From an uncultured Panacagrimonas sp. (lineage in GTDB: Bacteria > Pseudomonadota > Gammaproteobacteria > Nevskiales > Nevskiaceae): 5,713 bases of DNA. The translations under genes were made by a program, and so were the position numbers. The stretch spans positions 1 to 5,713 of the forward strand of contig CAMLNE010000277.1 in NCBI GenBank assembly GCA_946481265.1, read 5' to 3'. Under the pieces are notes generated by a model, which searched no databases, was not told the DNA's origin, and saw only the letters and a list, made by a program, of their open reading frames with translations. Below, piece after piece: positions 1-4,645 of this stretch; the stretch's first letter is position 1; every line of letters begins with the position of its first letter.

Positions 1-330
1 GTCCAGATTGGTGGTCTCGCAGGCCGCGTACTGTTCGCGTTCGCAGAAGAAGCAGCGGCCGCAGGAAATGGTGAAAGGCACCACCACGCGGTCGCCGGGC
101 ACCAGGTGCCGTACCGCCGGCCCGGTTTCCTCGACGATGCCCATGAATTCGTGGCCGAGTATGTCGCCGCCCTTCAGGCCGGGCACCTTGCCGCGGTACA
201 GGTGCAGGTCGGAGCCGCAGATGGCGGTGGCGGTCACGCGCAAAAGGACGTCGTCCGCGGCCTGTAGCACCGGATCGGCGACGGTCTCCAGGCGGACGTC
301 CTTGCTGCCGTGCCAGGTGAGTGCCTTCAT
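1..330 (-). CDS. Zinc-dependent alcohol dehydrogenase, N-terminal part (cut by window edge)
   Basis: The first 110 residues of a medium-chain zinc-dependent dehydrogenase are visible; the rest, including the NAD(P)-binding Rossmann domain, lies beyond the left edge. The protein begins MKALTWHG and forms the GroES-like catalytic domain. Catalytic zinc ligands are seen as Cys38 in ICGSDLH and His60-Glu61 in [12 protein letters not shown]. The structural-zinc loop has all four cysteines (C90, C93, C96, C104). The family oxidises alcohols or aldehydes with NAD(P). The [11 protein letters not shown] and GHEFMG wording resembles the formaldehyde-dehydrogenase-like branch, but the substrate cannot be decided from this fragment. 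The ATG at 328-330 was chosen because it gives the normal family N-terminus and has a purine-rich AGAGGG upstream. The gene follows ku on the same strand after 228 bp, so it probably has its own promoter. Confidence 0.9.
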   Translation of the reverse strand, partial: MKALTWHGSKDVRLETVADPVLQAADDVLLRVTATAICGSDLHLYRGKVPGLKGGDILGHEFMGIVEETGPAVRHLVPGDRVVVPFTISCGRCFFCEREQYAACETTNLD

Positions 331-378
331 GCCCGGATCCCTCTGTCGTGGTGGGCGCAGGCCTTAACAAGAAGCGTA

Positions 379-394
379 CCTGCAGCGAAGCAGG
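379..394. repeat. Small inverted repeat upstream of the dehydrogenase gene
   Basis: CCTGC and GCAGG arms of 5 bp enclose a 6-nt loop, about 50 bp upstream of the dehydrogenase start and 165 bp past the end of ku. No T-tract follows on either strand, so it is not a canonical terminator. It could be an operator or a leader hairpin. Short inverted repeats are common in DNA this rich in GC, so it may mean nothing. Confidence 0.3.
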
Positions 395-464
395 CTGCAT
401 TCCTCTTGCTGCTCGGGAGGGCAGCCAGGTCCAGGGTCTTTTTTCTCTGGCGACCTGTCCTTTA

Positions 465-488
465 TCCGCTGTTCCGCTGTTCCGCTGT
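465..488. repeat. Three perfect tandem copies of TCCGCTGT
   Basis: The 8-mer TCCGCTGT occurs three times head to tail without a mismatch (ACAGCGGA on the minus strand). It lies in the 228-bp gap between the end of ku and the dehydrogenase start, 135-158 bp upstream of the dehydrogenase ATG. It could be an iterated regulator site for the dehydrogenase promoter, or a slippage-prone microsatellite whose copy number varies between strains. No gene overlaps it. Confidence 0.6.
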
Positions 489-558
489 ATCCCAGCTTTT
501 TCGTTGCCCTGATGCCGGAACGTCGGCGCGAGGATTTTCGGATCGCGTCCGGCCCGCC

Positions 559-1488
559 TCAGCGCCGACGCGATCCCGCGGTGCTGCGCCGCGGGCTGCC
601 GCGCGTCTTCTTCGCCGCCGTCGACTTCTTCTTCGGCGAGCGGGCCGCGGTCTTTTCGCGGCGCGAGGTGGCGGCAGGCGTGCGCTTGTTGTCGGCGATG
701 CTCTTCTTGAGCATGGCCATGAAGTCCACGACCTTGCCGGACTCGCGGCTCTCGTCGGCCAGCTGCCGGGTGGCCGGCGATGCCCGGCCCTTGGTCTTGC
801 CCTTCACGCGGGCCTGGATGACCTTGGAGAGGCGGTCGCGGAATTCGTCGCGGTAATCGTCCGGCTTGAACGGCGCACTCATCGAGTCGACCAGCTGGCG
901 CGCCATCTCGCGCTCGCGCGGCGCGATCTTGTAGGCGCGCTCGCCCTGGTCCGGGAAGTTGTACTCGGCGGGATCGACCAGTTCCTGTGGAAAGCGCAGC
1001 AGGTGCAGGACCAGCGCGCTGTCGTCCGGCAGCACCAGTGCCAGGTGCTCACGCGTGCGGATCACCACGCGCGCCAATCCCGCCTTGCCCAGGTCGCGCA
1101 GCGTCTCGCGCAGCAGCACATAGCCCTTCTCGGACTTGCGGGTGGGCACCAGGTAATAGGGTCGGTCGTAGTATTTCGGGCCAAGCTCATCGGGATCGAC
1201 GAAGGCCTCGATATCGACCGACTCGCGGGTCTCGGGCGCCGCCTGCTTGATGTCCTCCTCCTCGAGGACCACGTAGTTGCCCTTGCTGTACTCGAAGGCC
1301 TTGACCACTTCCTTCCACGGCACTTCCTCGCCGGTCTCGGCGTTGACGCGCTCGTAGCGCACGCGCTGCTGGTCGCGGCTGTCGAGCAGGTGGAAGCGCA
1401 GGTCGATGCGCCGTTCCGCCGGCATCAGCTGCACCGGGATGTTGAGCAGGCCGAAGGAGATCGCGCCGGTCCAGATCGGACGTGCCAT
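559..1488 (-). CDS. ku: Bacterial Ku, non-homologous end-joining DNA-end-binding protein
   Basis: This 309-residue protein is a bacterial Ku. The family forms a homodimeric ring that threads onto double-strand break ends and recruits the polymerase-ligase LigD for end joining. The start MARPIWTGAISFGLLNIPVQL is the family signature, and the Ku beta-barrel core occupies roughly residues 5-200. Typical later elements are the FPQELVDPAEYNFP stretch, the PFKPDDYRDEFRDRL segment, and the minimal C-terminal motif VVDFMAMLKKSI near residues 253-264. Residues 270-309 are a low-complexity tail rich in Lys, Arg, Ser and Ala, of the extended type known to bind DNA and affect threading in other bacterial Ku proteins. 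The ATG at 1486-1488 has GGAG 7 nt upstream. No ligD is in the window. Upstream is the PA2169-family gene on the same strand, separated by 173 bp and a strong hairpin. Confidence 0.96.
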   Translation of the reverse strand: MARPIWTGAISFGLLNIPVQLMPAERRIDLRFHLLDSRDQQRVRYERVNAETGEEVPWKEVVKAFEYSKGNYVVLEEEDIKQAAPETRESVDIEAFVDPDELGPKYYDRPYYLVPTRKSEKGYVLLRETLRDLGKAGLARVVIRTREHLALVLPDDSALVLHLLRFPQELVDPAEYNFPDQGERAYKIAPREREMARQLVDSMSAPFKPDDYRDEFRDRLSKVIQARVKGKTKGRASPATRQLADESRESGKVVDFMAMLKKSIADNKRTPAATSRREKTAARSPKKKSTAAKKTRGSPRRSTAGSRRR

Positions 1489-1544
1489 GGGACGCTCCGT
1501 GGAGGAAAGAGGCGCTCACTCCCCACCGCCGGTGCCGCAACGGT

Positions 1545-1565
1545 CGTCGGCGTGCTAGACCGACG
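1545..1565. repeat. Inverted repeat upstream of ku
   Basis: Perfect 6-bp arms CGTCGG and CCGACG flank a 9-nt spacer that contains CTAG. It lies 57-77 bp upstream of the ku start, a plausible place for an operator or leader hairpin. No clear -35/-10 pair can be read in this gap. Confidence 0.3.
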
Positions 1566-1581
1566 TGCCGGGGTCACCTGT

Positions 1582-1617
1582 CCGGCGGGATCGGCGCGCG
1601 GCGTCCGATCCCGCCGG
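1582..1617 (-). terminator. Strong GC-rich hairpin after the PA2169-family gene
   Basis: Perfect 13-bp arms (1582-1594 and 1605-1617, CCGGCGGGATCGG and its complement) enclose a 10-nt loop. It begins 44 bp past the stop of the PA2169-family gene and ends 93 bp before the ku start, on the strand both genes use. Neither flank has a T-tract, so it is not a textbook intrinsic terminator. It may act as a U-less terminator, a 3'-end stabiliser, or a partial barrier that sets ku expression below that of the upstream gene. Confidence 0.5.
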
Positions 1618-1661
1618 CCTTCGCGCGCGCGTCGGCGCCCGTCGCGACGCGCGCCCGCGGC

Positions 1662-2117
1662 TCAGTGCTTCGCCGCGCGATACTGGTTGCGCAGGTCGCG
1701 CACGCGGTCGTGGTTGCGCAGCACGCCCTGGTACTGCTGGTCGATGGTCTGGCGGATGTCGGCCGGCAGATCCATCTTCAGTGCCTTGGCATACGCGCTC
1801 TTTGCAACGTCTTCACCGCGCTCCACCTCGTCGAGCACGGCGACGTTGTTGTCGCCCACCGCCGCGCGCACCTTGGTCCAGCCGCGGTGCAGCGCGCCGG
1901 CCGCGGTGCCGGAGGTCTCGGCCTTGCCGCCCAACGTCTGGATCAGGGTCTGCAGTTCGCTGATCGCGGACGCACAACTGCGCGCGCGGTCCTGCAGCAA
2001 GCTCTTGAGGCCTGGATCATCGGCCTTCTCGGCGGCGGCCTTGAAGCCCATCTCGCCATCGCGAGAGATCTCGACGAGTTCGTTGAGGGTGGAAACCGCC
2101 TGCTGGTTGTTGGTCAT
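1662..2117 (-). CDS. PA2169-family (DUF2383) ferritin-like four-helix-bundle protein
   Basis: This 151-residue protein matches the PA2169 / DUF2383 family. Family landmarks are the LNELVEISRDGEMGFKAAAEKADDPGLKSLL helix pair at the N-terminus, the central GGKAETSGTAAGALHRGW stretch, and the ERGEDVAKSAYAKAL helix. The fold is a ferritin-like four-helix bundle; the DUF2383 domain covers about residues 5-115 and a final charged helix follows. No signal peptide or membrane segment is seen, so it should be cytosolic. The biochemical role of the family is not established, and I cannot show from this sequence that it binds metal. The start has AGGAG 7 nt upstream. It lies upstream of ku on the same strand, which hints at a shared stress setting, but the hairpin between them argues against simple co-transcription. 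About 430 bp of non-coding DNA precede it. Confidence 0.9.
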   Translation of the reverse strand: MTNNQQAVSTLNELVEISRDGEMGFKAAAEKADDPGLKSLLQDRARSCASAISELQTLIQTLGGKAETSGTAAGALHRGWTKVRAAVGDNNVAVLDEVERGEDVAKSAYAKALKMDLPADIRQTIDQQYQGVLRNHDRVRDLRNQYRAAKH

Positions 2118-2546
2118 CGTGTGCTCCTGGAAGGGGGATCTTTCAGTGGTCGCCGCAAATGCGTGACCGCTGCACGGAAGGCATCAAGGAATGTGCCCGC
2201 CGGTCCGGTGCGCCACGCATCGCGCAGGGTCGACGTCGGCAGGGACGGCCTTTCGCCCAACCGCGCGACCGTGTGCGGCAGGCTCCTCCCGCGCGACGGC
2301 AAGCGTGGATGCCGTTACCGCCGAATTCGGCGGTCGGCGTCCGGAAGAAGCGACCACAAGGGCGGGCTGGCCATCGGGCAGGAACAAGGGACGCATCCAC
2401 GAGGACCCGCGATTCGCAGGAGCACCGGAGCCGTTCCGGGCGCGCGAAAGTCGCTGGGGACGCGACGGTCGGATCCACGGTGACCGCATCGCCGATGACG
2501 TTTCCGCTCGCCTCCCCCTCCGCCGGACCATAAAAACGGGGCGCAT
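2118..2546. other. Gene-free stretch upstream of the PA2169-family gene
   Basis: No reading frame here looks like a protein: the open frames on both strands give Arg/Pro/Gly-rich translations without recognisable domains, as expected in GC-rich non-coding DNA. The stretch should hold the promoter of the PA2169-family gene, but I cannot point to a good -35/-10 pair (TTGATG lies about 60-70 bp upstream without a convincing -10 partner). It contains a long bulged hairpin at 2307-2342 and a smaller one at 2450-2466 (5-bp stem; minus-strand loop GUCCCCA). It ends at the U-tract of the small-RNA terminator. Confidence 0.6.
2307..2342. repeat. Long bulged hairpin with an 18-bp perfect palindrome at its core
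   Basis: The core 2317-2334 is a perfect 18-bp palindrome (ACCGCCGAATTCGGCGGT). Outside it, 2307-2314 pairs with 2335-2342 after a 2-nt TT bulge, giving 15 pairs and an AATT loop. One outer pair is T-G as read on the plus strand and would be an A-C mismatch on the minus strand, so the RNA form favours the plus strand slightly. There is no T-tract on either side. It lies 190 bp upstream of the PA2169-family gene and could be an operator, an RNA structure, or a REP-like element. Confidence 0.5.
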
Positions 2547-2580
2547 AAAAAAGAGGGGCGGCCGGGGAGGGCCGCCCCTC
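2547..2580 (-). terminator. Rho-independent terminator of the minus-strand small RNA
   Basis: Perfect 11-bp arms (2553-2563 and 2570-2580, GAGGGGCGGCC and its complement) enclose a 6-nt loop. Read on the minus strand, the stem is followed directly by six Ts (2552-2547) and shortly by five more (2537-2533). This is a strong intrinsic terminator, and the T-tract fixes its direction. No protein gene precedes it on the minus strand, which points to a non-coding transcript. The minus-strand loop is CUCCCC. Confidence 0.88.
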
Positions 2581-2699
2581 GAACATGGAGTCGACGTGCA
2601 ATCGAAAACACGCCACTCCGGCAGCCGCTGCACAGGGAGGATAGGCGGCTGCAAGGACCGTCTGGGGGTCGGTCCGGATTACCCGGGGAGGGCAATCCA
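2547..2699 (-). ncRNA. Candidate small RNA with five hairpins, four with C-rich loops
   Basis: I predict a minus-strand RNA of about 150 nt from five consecutive stem-loops. H1 (2676-2698) has 9 pairs and loop UCCCC. H2 (2655-2675) abuts H1, with 6 pairs and loop ACCCCCAGA. H3 (2621-2652) has 8 pairs and a 16-nt loop containing UCCUCCC. H4 (2587-2619) has two short stems around an internal loop and loop UUUUCGAUUG. H5 is the terminator, with loop CUCCCC. A G-U pair in H1 and one in H4 would be C-A mismatches on the plus strand, so two independent pairs support the minus direction, as does the terminator. C-rich loops in other small RNAs, such as Xanthomonas sX13, pair with Shine-Dalgarno-like GGAG tracts; a similar role here is inference. 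I do not recognise an RNA family. The 5' end is inferred from the sigma-54-like element upstream. Confidence 0.6.
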
Positions 2700-2709
2700 C
2701 GTAACCCGT

Positions 2710-2725
2710 ATCAAGGTCCGTGCCG
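2710..2725 (-). promoter_or_regulatory. Sigma-54-like -24/-12 promoter for the small RNA
   Basis: The minus strand reads CGGCACGGACCTTGAT, against the sigma-54 consensus TGGCACG-N4-TTGCW. The -24 block GGCACG is perfect and the spacing is correct. The -12 GC is GA, a real weakness because that C is usually conserved. Counting 12 nt from the -12 position puts the first transcribed base at about 2699, one base before hairpin H1 begins at 2698. No convincing sigma-70 pair is visible at this position. It faces away from rpoN. Confidence 0.45.
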
Positions 2726-2845
2726 GGTATGGCGCGCCGCAAAAAAACGCCTGAAGGCAGGAGCTTGGCTCATCGCTGCTGCCTCCGCTCCGCGCCGCCG
2801 CAGGCGCCTCGCGCGCATATCGCATGGGGTTTTCGGACGCGTCGT

Positions 2846-2861
2846 GCAGCTTGCGAGCTGC
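2846..2861. promoter_or_regulatory. Inverted repeat between the divergent sigma-54-like promoters, possible activator site
   Basis: Perfect 6-bp arms GCAGCT and AGCTGC flank TGCG. The site lies about 70 bp upstream of the -24 element of rpoN and about 120 bp upstream of the -24 element of the small RNA. Sigma-54 promoters need an AAA+ activator bound upstream, usually within 80-150 bp, so a single dyad could serve both. No activator gene is in the window and the half-site matches none I know, so this is only a candidate. Confidence 0.25.
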
Positions 2862-2928
2862 CCCGCGCGCGCCACGCGCAGGAATGCGGAATTTCCCATG
2901 CTGCGCTGCGACAAGCCGGCCGCGCGAA

Positions 2929-2944
2929 TGGCATGGCCATTGCC
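2929..2944 (+). promoter_or_regulatory. Sigma-54 -24/-12 promoter upstream of rpoN (autoregulation)
   Basis: The sequence TGGCATGGCCATTGCC has the GG-N10-GC core and agrees with TGGCACG-N4-TTGCW at 10 of 12 defined positions; the mismatches are T for C in the -24 block and C for W at the end. A start about 12 nt past the -12 C falls near 2955, giving a leader of about 41 nt before the rpoN ATG. The element is nearly palindromic, so the minus strand also has GG-N10-GC with poorer flanking agreement. Self-activation of rpoN is the natural reading. No better sigma-70 promoter is evident just upstream. Confidence 0.5.
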
Positions 2945-2984
2945 AGTTCCGGGGTTACCGAGATTTTTCAATCACGAGAAAACC

Positions 2985-2990
2985 GAGGAA
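2985..2990 (+). promoter_or_regulatory. Ribosome binding site of rpoN
   Basis: GAGGAA lies 5 nt before the ATG at 2996. It decides the start: the frame stays open upstream to 2720, but the upstream codons do not resemble any sigma-54 and overlap both sigma-54-like promoter elements. Confidence 0.8.
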
Positions 2991-2995
2991 ACGGC

Positions 2996-4504
2996 ATGAC
3001 TGTGTCACTCGCAATCGGCGCACGGCAGAACCTTTCGATCTCGCCTCGCATGCAGCAGGCGATCCGGTTGCTGCAGCTGTCCGCCGTGGACTTCGAACTG
3101 GAACTGCGCAACTCGGTGATGACCAATCCCTTCCTCGAGGAGCCCGAAGACGGCGAGGTCGCCACCGTCTCGACCGCCTCGGCGGTGGACACCGTCACCG
3201 CGTCGGCGGACACGGTCGACGCACCGGTGGAGGCCGTGCTCGCCGAACCCGAGCCGGGCGAACCGGTGGAGGCCGCGGCCGCCGCGCCAGCGGACGGACT
3301 GGACGGCGACGCGACCGTGCAGGACGACCGGTTGCCGGAGGATTTCGCCTTCGAACGCACGGCCGGCCCGGCCCCGAGCGACGAGGACGGCCCGCAGCTC
3401 GGCTGGGTGCGGGAAACGCGCGGGTTGCGCGACCATCTGCGCAGCCAGCTCTACGCCTCGCGCTGCAGCGAACGCGAGGTGCTTGCCGCGCAGATCGTGA
3501 TCGAGACGCTCGACGACGACGGCTACCTGCGCGAGGACATCTGCGCCTCGCTGGACAAGGTCGATATCGAGCCGCCGCTGTCGCAGCGGGAGATCGACGC
3601 CGCGGTGGCGCTGGTGCGCAGCTTCGAGCCGACCGGCGTGGGCGCGACCTCGCTCACCGAATGCCTGCTCATGCAGCTGGACGCGCGCGACCCCGACACG
3701 CCCGGCCGCGAGCTGGCCCGGCGCATCCTCACCGAGCACCTCGAGGTGCTCTCGCGGCGTGACTTCCAGAGCCTGCGCAAGCGCCTGGACTGCGACGAGA
3801 ACGTGATGCGCGAGGCGCTTGCGCTGATCCGCCGGCTCGATCCGGATCCGGCGAGCCGCTATGCCGCCAAGGCGCCCGACTACGTGATCCCCGACGTGGT
3901 GATCCACGAGTCCGGCGGCAAGTACGTGGCCGCGCTCAATCCGGCGATCCGCGCGAGCGCGCGGCTCAACAACCGCTATGTCGAGATGTTCCGCGGCTGC
4001 CGTCGCAGCGCGCATCCGCAGATGAACCAGCAGCTGCAGGAGGCGCGCTGGCTGGTGCGCAATGTCGAGCAGCGCTTCGACACCATCCTGCGCGTGGCCT
4101 CGTTCATCGTCGATCGTCAGCGCGCCTTCTTCGAGCATGGTGATATCGCGCTGGAGCCGCTGGTGCTGCGCGACGTCGCGCTCGAGCTGGGGCTGCACGA
4201 GTCCACCGTGTCGCGTGCCACCGGCAACAAGTACATGAGCACGCCGCGCGGCTGCTTCGAGTTCAAGCATTTCTTCTCGCGCGAACTGCAGCGCCGCGAC
4301 GGCCCCGCCTGCAGCGCAGCCTCGGTGCGCAAGCTGATCGCGGGTCTGATCGGCGCCGAGCGGGGCAGCCGTCCGCTGTCGGACGTGGAGATCGCCGCTG
4401 AGCTGCAGGCGCAGGGCATCCGCATCGCGCGGCGCACGGTCACCAAGTACCGCCGCATGCTCAAGCTGCCGCCCGCGGAATTCCGCAAGGTGTGCAATCC
4501 CTAG
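2996..4504 (+). CDS. rpoN: RNA polymerase sigma-54 factor (RpoN), probably an accessory copy
   Basis: This 502-residue protein is a full-length sigma-54, which directs RNA polymerase to -24/-12 promoters and needs AAA+ activators. Region I (about 1-48) holds SPRMQQAIRLLQLSAVDFELEL and NPFLEE; its first 16 residues lack the usual Gln/Leu-rich pattern. Region II (about 50-125) is an acidic Ala/Val/Pro/Glu linker. The core-binding part shows LDDDGYL (172-178), EPTGVGA (211-217) and YVIPDVVI. The helix-turn-helix DVALELGLHESTVSRATGNKY (393-413) leads into TPRGCFEFKHFFS, and the RpoN box ARRTVTKYRR (478-487), which reads the -24 element, is intact. It should therefore be functional. E. coli RpoN has 477 residues; the extra length is mainly region II. 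Neighbours lptB, hpf and ptsN are missing, so this is probably a second rpoN. A sigma-54 promoter upstream suggests autoregulation. It converges on clsB. Confidence 0.96.
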   Translation: MTVSLAIGARQNLSISPRMQQAIRLLQLSAVDFELELRNSVMTNPFLEEPEDGEVATVSTASAVDTVTASADTVDAPVEAVLAEPEPGEPVEAAAAAPADGLDGDATVQDDRLPEDFAFERTAGPAPSDEDGPQLGWVRETRGLRDHLRSQLYASRCSEREVLAAQIVIETLDDDGYLREDICASLDKVDIEPPLSQREIDAAVALVRSFEPTGVGATSLTECLLMQLDARDPDTPGRELARRILTEHLEVLSRRDFQSLRKRLDCDENVMREALALIRRLDPDPASRYAAKAPDYVIPDVVIHESGGKYVAALNPAIRASARLNNRYVEMFRGCRRSAHPQMNQQLQEARWLVRNVEQRFDTILRVASFIVDRQRAFFEHGDIALEPLVLRDVALELGLHESTVSRATGNKYMSTPRGCFEFKHFFSRELQRRDGPACSAASVRKLIAGLIGAERGSRPLSDVEIAAELQAQGIRIARRTVTKYRRMLKLPPAEFRKVCNP

Positions 4505-4527
4505 ACGAGGCCTGAGTCCCCCGCAAC

Positions 4528-4553
4528 GGGCCCGGGCCGCTCGCGCGGGGCCC
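4528..4553. terminator. GC-rich inverted repeat after rpoN
   Basis: GGGCCC occurs at 4528-4533 and 4548-4553 and can form a 6-bp stem; an alternative 5-bp stem uses 4534-4538 and 4549-4553. It begins 23 bp past the rpoN stop. No T-tract follows, so it is a weak terminator candidate. Confidence 0.3.
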
Positions 4554-4572
4554 CAGAGCAGCCGGCGCACAC

Positions 4573-4600
4573 GGGTGGCGACACGCGCTTGCGGCCACCC
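4573..4600. terminator. Inverted repeat in the convergent rpoN/clsB gap, possible bidirectional terminator
   Basis: Perfect 7-bp arms GGGTGGC and GCCACCC enclose 14 nt, in which CGC-GCTT-GCG can add three more pairs. It sits midway between the rpoN stop (4504) and the clsB stop (4646), where a shared terminator for convergent genes would be expected. There is no T-tract on either side, so the call rests on position and stem only. Confidence 0.4.
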
Positions 4601-4645
4601 TCGGCCGTGCGCGAAGCCGGACCAGGGCAGGGTGCCCGAGGGTTC

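Noticed and set aside
310..2166. 618-codon open frame on the plus strand
   Set aside because: It runs antisense across ku and the PA2169-family gene, both strong family matches. Its translation is Arg/Ala/Leu-rich without domains, as expected opposite GC-rich genes.
2553..2698. Plus-strand RNA with GGA in loops, as in CsrA/RsmA-sequestering RNAs
   Set aside because: Three loops do show GGA on the plus strand, but there is no plus-strand terminator after them, and two stem positions become C-A mismatches on that strand. The minus-strand reading fits better.
2143..2742. 199-codon minus-strand frame across the candidate small RNA
   Set aside because: An intrinsic terminator with a U6 tract sits inside it, and the translation (Pro/Arg/Ala-rich) resembles no protein. 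Coding potential therefore does not explain the hairpins.
2738..2774. Weak hairpins followed by seven Ts on the minus strand (a possible terminator before the small RNA)
   Set aside because: The stem next to the T run is only 4 bp (CCTG/CAGG), no gene ends just before it on the minus strand, and it lies immediately upstream of the proposed promoter. An AT-rich upstream tract is as likely.
2711..2971. 86-codon minus-strand frame that could have been the gene served by the 2547 terminator
   Set aside because: It overlaps both sigma-54-like elements, ends in an Arg-rich stretch and has no recognisable domain.
2720..2995. N-terminal extension of rpoN by up to 92 codons, or a start at the ATG at 2933
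   Set aside because: The extension is unlike any sigma-54 N-terminus, and the 2933 ATG lies inside the sigma-54 promoter element. The ATG at 2996 has a good GAGGAA ribosome binding site and gives the expected region I.
3005..4570. 521-codon open frame on the minus strand opposite rpoN
   Set aside because: It is the antisense shadow of a clear sigma-54 gene; the translation is His/Arg/Ala-rich and matches no family.
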